A DNA stretch of 64,000 nucleotides, taken from Leucobacter exalbidus. Its GTDB lineage: Bacteria > Actinomycetota > Actinomycetes > Actinomycetales > Microbacteriaceae. Location: NCBI RefSeq assembly GCF_017834145.1, contig NZ_JAFIDA010000001.1, forward strand, positions 1,426,001 through 1,490,000, in the 5' to 3' direction. The position numbers and the translations under genes are program-made. This document shows positions 32,479 to 41,750 of the stretch, piece by piece. The notes beneath the pieces are model-generated. The model ran no database searches, was not told where the DNA came from, and worked only from the letters and a program-made list of their open reading frames with translations. Each line of letters starts with the position of its first letter. Positions within the stretch are counted from its first letter, which is position 1.

Positions 32479-34875
32479 ATGTCTACGCCAGCCTTGCTTC
32501 AATCTCAGCCAGCTCCCCGAGACTGGGCGCGCCGAGTGCTGCGTGCCGGCGTGATTCTTGTGAGCGCCGTCGCCATCGCACTGAGCGGAGTAGCGCTTGC
32601 CCCGGCCACCGCCGCAGAGGCCGCGCCCGTGAAGGGTTTTGAGCCGGGCAACATCATTGCTGATGCCGTCTTCTATAACGGCACCGATCTGGGCGCCTCG
32701 CAGGTGCAGACGTTCCTCAACAATCGTGTTGCGCGATGCACCATTGGCGATCCGGGCAAGCCCTCTGGCGGCACTTACACGTTTCCAAGCGGTACGAAGG
32801 TAAAGCTCGGCAAGAACTGCCTCAAAGACTCCAAGTTCAGCACCAAAACTTACGCGGCTGATTCTTACTGCAAGAAGTACACCGGCAAATCGAACGAGTC
32901 TGCGGCAGCAATCATCGCGAAGGTAGGTGCCGCCTGCGGCATCAACCCGAAGGTACTCCTCGTCATGCTCGAAAAAGAGCAGAGTCTTATTACAGACACC
33001 TTTCCGGCTCAGCATCAATTCGATCGCGCCATGGGTTACGCCTGCCCCGACAGCGGCCCTAACAACTCAGCCAACTGCAACACCGCCTACTACGGGTTTC
33101 AGCAGCAGGTGTACTACGGCGCTCGCCAGTACAAGGTGTATCTCGCGAACCCCTGGATGTACCGTTACCGGGCACAAGCCACCAACACGATCCAGTGGCA
33201 CCCGAACCCCGCGTGCGGCACTTCTCGCGTTTTTATTCAGAACAACGCCACCGCGGCGCTGTACATCTACACTCCCTATCGCCCGAACGATGCTGCACTC
33301 AAAGCAGGCTGGGGCACCGGGGACTCTTGTTCCACGTACGGAAACCGTAATTTCTACCAGTTCTTCACGACCTGGTTTGGTTCACCCCACAAAGTGCCCG
33401 CTCCCACACCTTCACACGCGTATCCCGTGCGGGGTGTGATCGAAGCGTTCTACACGAGTTCGGGCGGCAGCCAGGCTTTTGGTGTCTCCACGACGAAGAA
33501 GGCCAGCCACACCCGCAACGGTGGCGGTGTCTCGCAGATGTTCACCAAGGGAATGATCGCGTACTCCAAGAAGTACCAGCAGGCCGTCTTCGTCCCCAAG
33601 GGCTCAACGCTGACCCGCTATCTCAAGCTCAACGGACCCGCCGGAGAGTGGGGTTGGCCACAAAGCACCTCGGCAAAGGCTGATGCAGCTGGTGTTGTCA
33701 CGACGTTGTTCCAGCGAGGCCTTGCGAACGCACACCCGACGTTGGGTGTGAAGTTCATGCCCAACAAGATCCTTCGCATTTGGGAGAAGCAAGGCGGATC
33801 TCGGGGTTCACTCGGGTACCCGTCTGGGAACGGCGTAACCATAGCGAGCGACACGCTCTACCAGCGCTTCGAGAATGGCGGCATCATGTATTCGCCTGAA
33901 GCGAAGATCTCGGTGTCAAGGCCGGAAGAGCTCCGTTGGCGCCGGGCTGGCGGCCCTTCACTCGGCCTACTCGTCGACAGACAAAGCGTGGTTCGTGGCG
34001 TCGGTACCTATCAGCAGACCCAAAAGGGCACTCTCTACACGTTGACCGGGCAGCCCAGCGTCTTCCTCCGTAAGGGCCAAGCGCTCTCTGCGTACGTGGC
34101 AGCTGGCGGCCCGGAAAGCCAGGGCTGGCCCCGTTCACCTCTGAGCTGTGGCCTGTCTGGCGGCGGCTGCAAGCTGTCCCTGCAACGCAACACTATGATC
34201 CACAGCCCACAAACCGGTGCATCGTTCTTGACCCCCGGCCACCACTCTGCCTGGAACGCGCTCGGTAGCGCTCGCTACACGACGCTCGGCTACCCAATGC
34301 AGAGCACAAAACGGCTCTCAGCGGGCACCCTTCAGCGGTACCAGTACGGCTTCACTTCCTTCCCGACGAATGCGAAGAAGGCTGCACTGGTCACAGAGAA
34401 GCTTATTGTGGACGCTTACATCGCGAGCGGCTGGCACAAGAGCACTTGGGGCCTGCCCCTCAAGGTCTCCACCAGCGGCCGCACTGTCACCTTCGAGCAC
34501 GGCACCGCTCGTGTTTCCGGCGGCAAGTTTACGTTCACACCCGCAGGCAAGCTCCCGGCAGCGTCTACACGTGAGGCTGCAGAACCAATCCCGGAGCAGG
34601 TAGAAGAAGAAGCTCCCCCTGCGGATCAGGCCCCCGAACCTGCCCCGGAGCCAGAGGTCACTCCTGAACCGGTGCCAGAGCCCGAACTGCCAACCGAGCC
34701 AGAACCGGGCCTGCCGCCACAGCCCGAGACCGAAGATCCGGAGGAGCCCGGCGCTGATCCGGAAGAAACTCCCCCTCCCGCCGATGGCGGTGCGCCTTCG
34801 GTCGAGCCTGTAGACCCCGCTCCTTCGGATGAACCCGAGCAGCCGCCCGCTAGCCCCACAGAGCTGGAGGGCTAA
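32479..34875 (+). CDS. Secreted LGFP-repeat cell-wall protein with Pro/Glu-rich tail
   Basis: A 798-residue exported protein. A long signal peptide ends near residue 50 (APATAAEA). A 250-residue N-terminal domain follows, containing AACGINPKVLLVMLEKEQSLI and a Tyr/Gln-rich stretch (YYGFQQQVYYGARQY), resembling a lysozyme-like or peptidoglycan-hydrolase domain, as seen in actinobacterial LGFP proteins. Then come several LGFP-type repeats (NGPAGEWGWPQS, GGSRGSLGYPSG, GGPESQGWPRS, GSARYTTLGYPMQ), which in other proteins are thought to bind wall polysaccharide. The last 100 residues are a PEPE-rich spacer with no anchor. It probably remodels or decorates the wall. Confidence 0.88.
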   Translation: MSTPALLQSQPAPRDWARRVLRAGVILVSAVAIALSGVALAPATAAEAAPVKGFEPGNIIADAVFYNGTDLGASQVQTFLNNRVARCTIGDPGKPSGGTYTFPSGTKVKLGKNCLKDSKFSTKTYAADSYCKKYTGKSNESAAAIIAKVGAACGINPKVLLVMLEKEQSLITDTFPAQHQFDRAMGYACPDSGPNNSANCNTAYYGFQQQVYYGARQYKVYLANPWMYRYRAQATNTIQWHPNPACGTSRVFIQNNATAALYIYTPYRPNDAALKAGWGTGDSCSTYGNRNFYQFFTTWFGSPHKVPAPTPSHAYPVRGVIEAFYTSSGGSQAFGVSTTKKASHTRNGGGVSQMFTKGMIAYSKKYQQAVFVPKGSTLTRYLKLNGPAGEWGWPQSTSAKADAAGVVTTLFQRGLANAHPTLGVKFMPNKILRIWEKQGGSRGSLGYPSGNGVTIASDTLYQRFENGGIMYSPEAKISVSRPEELRWRRAGGPSLGLLVDRQSVVRGVGTYQQTQKGTLYTLTGQPSVFLRKGQALSAYVAAGGPESQGWPRSPLSCGLSGGGCKLSLQRNTMIHSPQTGASFLTPGHHSAWNALGSARYTTLGYPMQSTKRLSAGTLQRYQYGFTSFPTNAKKAALVTEKLIVDAYIASGWHKSTWGLPLKVSTSGRTVTFEHGTARVSGGKFTFTPAGKLPAASTREAAEPIPEQVEEEAPPADQAPEPAPEPEVTPEPVPEPELPTEPEPGLPPQPETEDPEEPGADPEETPPPADGGAPSVEPVDPAPSDEPEQPPASPTELEG

Positions 34876-34886
34876 GGGGCTAGCGG
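34847..34886. terminator. Bidirectional terminator straddling the LGFP gene stop
   Basis: CCGCTAGCCCC (34847-34857) and GGGGCTAGCGG (34876-34886) are perfect complements; the stem can be extended with one bulge. It lies over the end of the LGFP gene, facing the end of the convergent synthase gene. Confidence 0.7.
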
Positions 34887-34896
34887 CGGTTGCCGG

Positions 34897-37440
34897 TCAG
34901 CCGGTCGAGCGCGCCAGGAGCTTCTCGATCGCTTCAATGACAGTGTCAGAAGCCGATCGAGTGCGCGCAAAATACCCGGCTGGTGTGGCGCGCGATTCCA
35001 CGGCCAAAGCAGATTCGATCGCGTTGAAAAGCTCATCGAGCGTTTCGGCCTGAGGGCCACACTCTGCAGTAACAAGGTCGAGTCCTTGCGCTGCCGTACT
35101 GCCGCTGGCCCCCAGCACAGCCTCTCGGTCTGGCTGATACATCACGGCCTGCACGGAGCACACGGTCGCGTCGTTCACACGCGCCGAATAGTCGGTGAGC
35201 ACCAGGCGCGCGCTCGCGATCGATCGGTCAGTTGCTTCGCCGGGGGCCAACACAGTTACCCAGGAGGGCACTTCCGCGGTCGCGCCACCTTGTAGCGCCT
35301 CGGGCGCCCAGAACACACTGATGCCCTGAGCCTCCACGAGTTCACGGAACCGTGAGGAAGCAAGCACCTCAGCCCAGCGGCGCGCCGACGCACCTGTGTG
35401 TGTTTCGCCGGCGACCAACATCGGCAAGATAATCAGGCTCTGCGCCTGGACGGTAGTATCTGCGCACTGAATCATCGCGTCATGACGCGGCATTCCTGAC
35501 CTGACTACGGCTGATTCAAGGCAGGAGTAGTCTCCCCCGGGTTGCGTGAGCAAGTCGGCCTCTGTCTCATGGGATGTCGTGACGAGATCGAGGTCTACCG
35601 CGTTTACCCGTCTGTATGCCGAGCCGTGAAACACTTCAGGGTTCATGAAAACCCGACGCCAGCTGCGAGCCTTTGCGGCCCACACCGACTCCTCTGCGAG
35701 CTCGGCCAGGTCAGCGCTCACAAACACTTGTGCATGACGCATCAGGTGCCGGTGCTGCCACGAACCGCTGAAGACCGTGTTCTGAGAGACTTCAGCGCTG
35801 CGGTCGTGCACGACCTCCCAGGCGTTAACCTCGGGCTTCGAAAGATTCAGGCGGTTAACCAGCGCCTGAATGTTCGTGTCACCAGCTGCTGGACTCGAGA
35901 AGACCCATGCCCCCGCTGACTTCTTTTGGAAGCCGGTCACAGCGGCCAACCCGTTTACGACGCCCCTGCGTACCCGCGCGACAGCGGGCGACTGTAGCTT
36001 CTGTCGGCCTGCCCCCACGATCTGGGCCGGCGACATCCTCAAGACCCTACGAATACGCTCCGGGCGAGACAACGGGGGTTTCGCCGACGAGAAATCGACA
36101 ATCTGGTTCAGCGCGATTCTCGCGTCATGCTCGGTGTGAGGCTCGCCCTCCAGCAGCAGCTGGAACCCCGGATCGCATTGAAAGCTGATGTTCTCGCCCA
36201 CGACAACAAAAATGTGCTCATAGGCCCAGGTCTGCCCCAGGAACTCGACACGGCGAACCTTGCTGCCGACCTCACGAGCTGCAGCGCTCATGAGCTGGAG
36301 CCCGGCTGGTTGAGCGAGCGACGATGTATATAGCGAGACCCGCTGCTGCCCGGTAACTGGGTCGCTCGATCGCAAGAGCACGGGCGATGCCTGGATCTCG
36401 CCAACCGCAGCGAGCCAAGCCATGCGTACCTCGACCGGAAGCGGGAAGCCAGCTTGGAACGAAGCAATACGCTCGGCACCCAGCCGGCGCAAGTTTTCGG
36501 TGAGCGCGTCAGTTACTCGCTGGAGTTCGCTCGCGCTCATGCGATACGTGGGAGAGTCTGCCGAGACGTTGCGCTGGAACACGATGTAGCTCAGGTGCAA
36601 CAGCACGTTCGCCAACCACTGCGGAATCTGGTCGCACAGGCTCTGAGCTTCCTCAATAAGTTCTCGATGCGGCCCGGCAAAAACCGCGTCAAAACCTGTG
36701 ATGTGCCGCTGTTGCTGCGACACAATCGACGAGCCATCAGCCCTGCGGCGATACTCGTATTCAGCTTCGGGTACAACGACATGACGACCACCTACGGCCA
36801 GCAGAAAGCGGGCCAAAAACACTGAGTCTGACGCCTGGCGAAGCCTCTCGTCGTAACGCATTTGAGCATTACGAATCACATGCGTGTCAAGGAACACGTT
36901 GCCGCCGGGAGTCTGAATGGCGTGCGGCTCGACCTCGAGGTCGATGACGCGGTTACGGCCACCAGGAAACTTGAAATCCAGCGCGTGCGGCTGGTCAGAC
37001 CCATCGGGCCCCTTCACCTGAATCTTCGCCACGAACATCTGTTCAGCGGGGAACTCGGCACGGGCGGCCGCCACCAACGCCAGATAGTCAGGGGCCAAGA
37101 AGTCATCCGGATCCGGGGCAGAAATCCATCGCCCCCGGGCATAATCGAGAGCGACGTTGCGCGCAGATGCGACTCCCCCGTTCGTCTTCACAACGAGACG
37201 GATCGGATAATCGCTGCGCGCCATCCAGTAACGAACGATCTCTTCGGACCGATCGGTCGAACCGTCAATCACGAAGATCAATTCGATACCGAGGTGGTCG
37301 ACGGTCTGGGCCTCAAGCGAGGCGATGAACTCTGGCAGGTAATCAGCTACGCCGTAGCACGCGATGAGTAAAGAGGTATTCGGGGAGAGTGCCGCCCAAG
37401 TACTATCGTCTTTATTCACATGCGTAGAAATAATTGCCAT
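34897..37440 (-). CDS. Bifunctional GT2 glycosyltransferase / TagF-like polymerase
   Basis: An 847-residue cytosolic or membrane-associated synthase. The N-terminal GT-A domain (about 20-250) has NTSLLIACYGVADYLPE, IDGSTDRSEEIV and a DxDD site (D110, D112, D113 in APDPDDFLAPDY). The C-terminal part (about 500-840) resembles CDP-glycerol glycerophosphotransferases, with SGMPRHDAMIQ where TagF proteins have TGFPRYD, and LTDYSARVND where they have TDYSS..FD. Such fusions build teichoic-acid-like polymers. Together with the other large GT2 and TagF genes and the Wzm/Wzt exporter, it probably makes a phosphodiester-linked surface glycopolymer. Confidence 0.85.
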   Translation of the reverse strand: MAIISTHVNKDDSTWAALSPNTSLLIACYGVADYLPEFIASLEAQTVDHLGIELIFVIDGSTDRSEEIVRYWMARSDYPIRLVVKTNGGVASARNVALDYARGRWISAPDPDDFLAPDYLALVAAARAEFPAEQMFVAKIQVKGPDGSDQPHALDFKFPGGRNRVIDLEVEPHAIQTPGGNVFLDTHVIRNAQMRYDERLRQASDSVFLARFLLAVGGRHVVVPEAEYEYRRRADGSSIVSQQQRHITGFDAVFAGPHRELIEEAQSLCDQIPQWLANVLLHLSYIVFQRNVSADSPTYRMSASELQRVTDALTENLRRLGAERIASFQAGFPLPVEVRMAWLAAVGEIQASPVLLRSSDPVTGQQRVSLYTSSLAQPAGLQLMSAAAREVGSKVRRVEFLGQTWAYEHIFVVVGENISFQCDPGFQLLLEGEPHTEHDARIALNQIVDFSSAKPPLSRPERIRRVLRMSPAQIVGAGRQKLQSPAVARVRRGVVNGLAAVTGFQKKSAGAWVFSSPAAGDTNIQALVNRLNLSKPEVNAWEVVHDRSAEVSQNTVFSGSWQHRHLMRHAQVFVSADLAELAEESVWAAKARSWRRVFMNPEVFHGSAYRRVNAVDLDLVTTSHETEADLLTQPGGDYSCLESAVVRSGMPRHDAMIQCADTTVQAQSLIILPMLVAGETHTGASARRWAEVLASSRFRELVEAQGISVFWAPEALQGGATAEVPSWVTVLAPGEATDRSIASARLVLTDYSARVNDATVCSVQAVMYQPDREAVLGASGSTAAQGLDLVTAECGPQAETLDELFNAIESALAVESRATPAGYFARTRSASDTVIEAIEKLLARSTG

Positions 37441-37609
37441 GGTCCGCTCTCGGTAGGTCTTAGGACTTGAGAACCATTCTTCCAGTTCTCTGAATCATTG
37501 CTTGGCGGAGCCGCTCTAAGTAAGTTACATCACGGTTAGACTCGCTCCCTGGTGCTTTCTTGCGCGCTCCCATACGATCTCATCAAGCTGCCGTACATAC
37601 ATAGACAGA

Positions 37610-37615
37610 TAGAAT
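37610..37615 (+). promoter_or_regulatory. -10 element for leaderless wzm-like mRNA
   Basis: TAGAAT ends 6 nt before the GTG at 37622; no ribosome site lies between them. Confidence 0.55.
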
Positions 37616-37621
37616 CTATTC

Positions 37622-38488
37622 GTGACTCAACACCCTGCACTCAGCGACCCTGAGTATTCGACCCCCGGCACTAGCCGCGGTCTCATCAGCGGATTTCAGC
37701 ACAGGTATCTCCTCTCGCTCCTCCTCAAGAAGGGCGTGATCACTCGATACTACGGTTCTGCTTTGGGTTGGGCCTGGTCTTACATTCGACCGCTGGCCCA
37801 GTTCTTCATGTACTACGTGGTTATCGGTATTCTGCTGGGCGTCAGCCGCGGCGTTGAATATTTTCCGGTTTACCTGTTCTCGGGCATCATCATGGTCAAC
37901 CTGTTTAGCGAGACCTTCAGGTCAGCGACAGACTCGATCGTGGGCAACCGTGCACTCATTCAGAAGGTGTATCTGCCGAGAGAGCTGTTTCCGCTGGCTA
38001 ACGTCGGTGGGGCGATCATTCATTTCGCACCCCAGGCAGTAGTGCTCTTCTTGATCTCCGTTCTGAATGGCTGGCATTTCGAGTGGATACAGCCTGTCGC
38101 GTTCATTTGCGCAGTGCTCATCGTCGTTCTCTTCGGGCTTGGGCTCGGCCTCTTCTTCGGGGCACTCAACGTTCTATACCGCGACTCAAAGAACTTTGTA
38201 GACCTGATTCTGATGTTCGCCACGTGGACGTCACCCGTGCTCTACCCCTTCATTAAGGTAAAGGATCGCGCACCTGAATGGATCTACAACATATACATGT
38301 CCAACCCTCTGACGGCGGCCGTCGAGCTATCGCACGGAGTGTTCTGGGCGCCCATCGCTAGCGGGGCAGAACGCCCCGAGGGCATATTCATCTACGCCGC
38401 AATTGCGTTTGGCATTGCGATATTCGCGTTGATCATCGGACAACTCGTCTTCAGAAAGTTGGAGGGTAAGTTTGCCCAGAATCTCTAA
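37622..38488 (+). CDS. Polysaccharide/teichoic-acid ABC exporter permease (Wzm/TagG-like)
   Basis: A 288-residue ABC-2 type permease with six predicted transmembrane segments. It starts in the cytosol and includes RYLLSLLLKKGVITRYYGSALGWAWSY in two parts, the amphipathic gate helix region typical of Wzm/TagG proteins, and the ending PLTAAVELSHGVFWAP. It moves a lipid-linked polymer across the membrane together with the ATPase encoded next, with which it overlaps by 17 nt. GTG start and TAGAAT 6 nt upstream. Confidence 0.9.
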   Translation: MTQHPALSDPEYSTPGTSRGLISGFQHRYLLSLLLKKGVITRYYGSALGWAWSYIRPLAQFFMYYVVIGILLGVSRGVEYFPVYLFSGIIMVNLFSETFRSATDSIVGNRALIQKVYLPRELFPLANVGGAIIHFAPQAVVLFLISVLNGWHFEWIQPVAFICAVLIVVLFGLGLGLFFGALNVLYRDSKNFVDLILMFATWTSPVLYPFIKVKDRAPEWIYNIYMSNPLTAAVELSHGVFWAPIASGAERPEGIFIYAAIAFGIAIFALIIGQLVFRKLEGKFAQNL

Positions 38489-39641
38489 CCCTCATGATTC
38501 TACGTATGCGGCTAAGCCGACGATCGTTCTGCAGGACGTCGTTAAGTCGTTCTCGCTGAATCACACGCACTCGTTCAAAGAGTCGTTTGTTTCGTTGTTT
38601 TCGCGCCAAGAGCGCGCGACTGAGTTTCGTGCCCTCAACGGTATTAGCTTTGAGGTCGGCGAAGCAGAATCGGTAGCGGTGATGGGCCGAAACGGCTCAG
38701 GTAAGTCGACCGCGCTGAAGATTATCTCTGGTGTGCAGAAGCCCGATGAAGGTTGGGTACGCACCCGAGGTCGAGTCGGTGGCCTCCTTGAAGTGGGCGC
38801 GGGCTTTCACCCTGACCTCACCGGTAATGACAATATCTACCTCAACGCCGCGATCCTCGGAATGTCTAAAGAGGAGACCGATGAGCGCTACGAAGATATC
38901 GTCAATTTCTCTGGCATCAGCAAGGACTTTCTCGAGTCCGAGGTGAAGCGCTATAGCTCAGGCATGAAGTCCCGCCTCGGGTTCTCCGTTGCGGTGCACA
39001 CCGAGGTCGATGTACTGCTCGTCGACGAGGTGCTTTCGGTCGGCGACGCCATGTTTAAAGCCAAGTGCAACGAGAAGATTCTCGAGATGCGCGAGCAGGG
39101 CAAGACGATGTTCGTCGTGAGCCACAGCACGGGAACCGTCAGGAAGCTCTGTCAGCGCGGAATCGTGCTCCACCAGGGTGAAATGATCTTTGACGGCCCG
39201 ATCGACGACGCTATCGAATATGTTCGGCCGCCCAAGCCCAACACAAAGAAGCACAAGGCCGCCATCACTAACACGACGAGCTTCATTGTGGCGCCCAAGC
39301 TGTATGCCACGTTTGAGGATCCGCGCCGCAACCTCGGACAGCCGACGGAGCACCCCGAGCCCATCCAGGAAAATGGTGGCGGGGTCATTCAGCGGTTCGA
39401 GTACGGTGTCATCGTGCATTCCACGCTCACTGACCAGGCCTTTGAGATTCGTGACGGTGCACTGCTGCGCGATTACATTGAAAATGGCGGCCCTGCAGGG
39501 AGCTGGGGCTTCCCCGAGGGCCGGGCCCGTGGCTCATACGAACGCGACGGTTTCCGTTCAATCCAGATGCAGCACGGCACTGCATCTTGGCGCCGCGACA
39601 GCATCATCTCGTTCACACCGACTGACAACGCCCACGCTTAA
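38472..39641 (+). CDS. Polysaccharide ABC exporter ATPase (Wzt/TagH-like) with C-terminal LGFP-like module
   Basis: A 389-residue ATPase. TTG start with GGAGGG upstream, inside the permease gene. The Wzt/TagH nucleotide-binding domain has Walker A GRNGSGKST (72-80), the signature YSSGMKSRL (161-169) and Walker B VDVLLVDEV (179-187). After residue 295 comes a C-terminal domain with one clear LGFP-type repeat (about 303-356: QRFEYGVIVHS, GALLRDYIENGGPAGSWGFPEG) and a partial second (357-380). Such repeats normally occur outside the cell; here the module is cytosolic, where Wzt proteins often carry a polymer-recognition domain. It may check the finished glycan before export. Confidence 0.88.
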   Translation: MPRISNPHDSTYAAKPTIVLQDVVKSFSLNHTHSFKESFVSLFSRQERATEFRALNGISFEVGEAESVAVMGRNGSGKSTALKIISGVQKPDEGWVRTRGRVGGLLEVGAGFHPDLTGNDNIYLNAAILGMSKEETDERYEDIVNFSGISKDFLESEVKRYSSGMKSRLGFSVAVHTEVDVLLVDEVLSVGDAMFKAKCNEKILEMREQGKTMFVVSHSTGTVRKLCQRGIVLHQGEMIFDGPIDDAIEYVRPPKPNTKKHKAAITNTTSFIVAPKLYATFEDPRRNLGQPTEHPEPIQENGGGVIQRFEYGVIVHSTLTDQAFEIRDGALLRDYIENGGPAGSWGFPEGRARGSYERDGFRSIQMQHGTASWRRDSIISFTPTDNAHA

Positions 39642-39664
39642 GCCTCAAAACAGGATCATTCGAT

Positions 39665-41695
39665 ATGTCACTCTCGCTTCAGGCGCGTCCCGCATCATTC
39701 GTTTCGACAGTGCCCCGTAAGATCTCAAACCGCGTGTACCGGATTCTTCACGGGCATCGCTTCGCGCCCGAACTCCCGGCCAAATCTGGGGAGGCCCCGA
39801 CGCGTCGCAACGATCAGGGACAGCCCGAGGTTGGCAGCAGGCAGTATCGTCAGCTTCACGGCAGGTCACATCGAGCGATTTACCGGCTCGGCGCAGGACT
39901 GCTGTCGACCGATGCCGTTGAAATGCTGGCTCGCCAGGGCACCAAGGGTCGGTACGACTGGGCGGGCCTCAAAGAGATCATCCAGCAAGATCGGCGGCGA
40001 CTTCTGCCTGCCGATTGGTTCCTACAGCCGACGCTTTTTGCGGTCTTCTTGAACCATCTGATTGAATTCACCCCAGAGTCACTCAAGCTCACAGTCGCTG
40101 CGCTGCATCAGAGCGCACGGCACCAGCAAATCGGCAAGGTGTCTGCTAACCCGACGCTGTGGCGCATGTCGTTACAGGCTGCTGCTATTGCGAAAGATGC
40201 CCCACTCTATCGAGCTCTCGTTCGAGTACGCCCGCCCGAGGGCACAGACGTGGGTTGGGCAGCTGGGCTGGATCTAGCCCGGCCCACATCTTGGAAGTCT
40301 TCAGGCGAATCAGCCAGCGTGAAAAACTGGTGGGCGGGCATTAATACGCCATATGTGGACTCGAACGTCGAGCCTTGGGAGCTGGAGTTTCCCGACGCAG
40401 AACCATACGGTCGCTTGTTTGAGCTCATTCGTACTCCCAAAGTTCTGCCCCTAGACCTGCCAGCTGATGCGCCAATGGTCACCATCGTTGTTCCTTGCTA
40501 TAACCCGGCACCATCGCTGATCGAAACGATCCGCTCGGCTTGTCTCCAGACATGGAGCAATCTCGAGGTCATCATCGTTGACGATGCATCGACTTCAGGG
40601 CTCGAGTTCATCACGCAAGCGGCTGAGCAGGATGACCGAGTGCGTATCATCCGCCAACCCAAAAATGGCGGGGCTTACCTGGCACGTAACGCTGGAATGC
40701 GCGCGGCTAAGGGCGACTTTGTGACAGTACTCGATGCAGATGATCTCAACCATCCTCGCCGACTAGAAGTACAGCTCAAGCCTCTCTTAGAGAATGAGCA
40801 GCTTATTGGCACGGTCTCCCGTTCGCTGTGCATTTCGCCTGCGGGCTACGTCACAGATTTCGGCTCCTCGGCCATCGTTCCTAACCTTTCGACGATGCTC
40901 ATCAGAAGAGAAGCTGTGCTCACTCAGGTGGGATTTTATGACCGCGTGCGCAAAGCTGGCGATCGTGAGTTCGTAGAACGCATTCGCACGGTCTTTGGCG
41001 AAGATGCTGTACTTACAATGCGCGAGTCTCTCGCAATGATTCAGCTGACCACAGGTTCGCTGTCTCGTGCTGAACTGCGCGGAGGCGCGGACTGGATTAG
41101 CGGCCCTCGCTTGGCCTACCGAGCTCAGCTGCGCGGCTGGCACGCCTCACTTGCAGAAACGGCCGCGGATCTGCTGCCGATCTCAGATGAGCCGTCAGAG
41201 CGCCCGTTCGTCGCTCCTGCGAAGCTGCTGGGCTTAACTCCCAGCGAAACGCTCTCTCACGTATTCTTGGGCGATTGGAGCCCCCGCAGCGAGAGCATGG
41301 ACGCTCAATTAGAGTGCGTTCGCGGTATTCAGCCTCAGAGTACTGATCGCATGGGCATCTTGCGCGCCGTAAACCCCCGCTTTACGCGTTCAGCCGCTGG
41401 CAAAACCTCAGCTGCAACCCGGGTATGGGACCTGGTTGAAAACCAGCAGCTCGAATGGGTCGCATGGGAGCAAGAAGCGACCGTCGAGCACTTAGTAGTC
41501 ACAGATCCCGAGTGCCTAATATTTCTGCCGAACCCTCAGGCAATCAAACTCAGCATTCAGAAGATCACGATTCACGTTCCATCTACGAACGCTGCAAACT
41601 CTGATTCAGGTGAACCTCTCGCCTTCGATCAGACTTGGCTGAGCGCTCAGTGCCAGCGGTCCTTTGGGGTCACCCCTGAGTGGGGCACCGCTTAG
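39665..41695 (+). CDS. Large GT2 glycosyltransferase
   Basis: A 676-residue protein. A helical N-terminal domain (about 60-250) precedes a GT-A domain (about 268-500) with MVTIVVPCYNPAPS, IIVDDASTSG, NGGAYLARNAG and the metal site DADD (D357, D359, D360) followed by LNHPRR. A C-terminal domain of about 170 residues follows (from ETLSHVFLGDW). It shares all three parts with the 820-residue protein encoded at 46455, so they are paralogs and may make different linkages of one repeat unit. Same operon as the exporter genes, starting 23 nt after the ATPase gene. Confidence 0.87.
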   Translation: MSLSLQARPASFVSTVPRKISNRVYRILHGHRFAPELPAKSGEAPTRRNDQGQPEVGSRQYRQLHGRSHRAIYRLGAGLLSTDAVEMLARQGTKGRYDWAGLKEIIQQDRRRLLPADWFLQPTLFAVFLNHLIEFTPESLKLTVAALHQSARHQQIGKVSANPTLWRMSLQAAAIAKDAPLYRALVRVRPPEGTDVGWAAGLDLARPTSWKSSGESASVKNWWAGINTPYVDSNVEPWELEFPDAEPYGRLFELIRTPKVLPLDLPADAPMVTIVVPCYNPAPSLIETIRSACLQTWSNLEVIIVDDASTSGLEFITQAAEQDDRVRIIRQPKNGGAYLARNAGMRAAKGDFVTVLDADDLNHPRRLEVQLKPLLENEQLIGTVSRSLCISPAGYVTDFGSSAIVPNLSTMLIRREAVLTQVGFYDRVRKAGDREFVERIRTVFGEDAVLTMRESLAMIQLTTGSLSRAELRGGADWISGPRLAYRAQLRGWHASLAETAADLLPISDEPSERPFVAPAKLLGLTPSETLSHVFLGDWSPRSESMDAQLECVRGIQPQSTDRMGILRAVNPRFTRSAAGKTSAATRVWDLVENQQLEWVAWEQEATVEHLVVTDPECLIFLPNPQAIKLSIQKITIHVPSTNAANSDSGEPLAFDQTWLSAQCQRSFGVTPEWGTA

Positions 41696-41716
41696 ATCAG
41701 AAGCGGCTATCTCTTC

Positions 41717-41750
41717 AAGGGCTAGCTGGTAGAAATACCCGCTAGCCCTT
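41717..41750. terminator. Bidirectional terminator with GAAA loop
   Basis: AAGGGCTAGC (41717-41726) pairs with GCTAGCCCTT (41741-41750); inside, GGTA and TACC pair around a GAAA tetraloop. It lies between convergent glycosyltransferase genes and overlaps the stop of the minus-strand gene. Confidence 0.85.
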
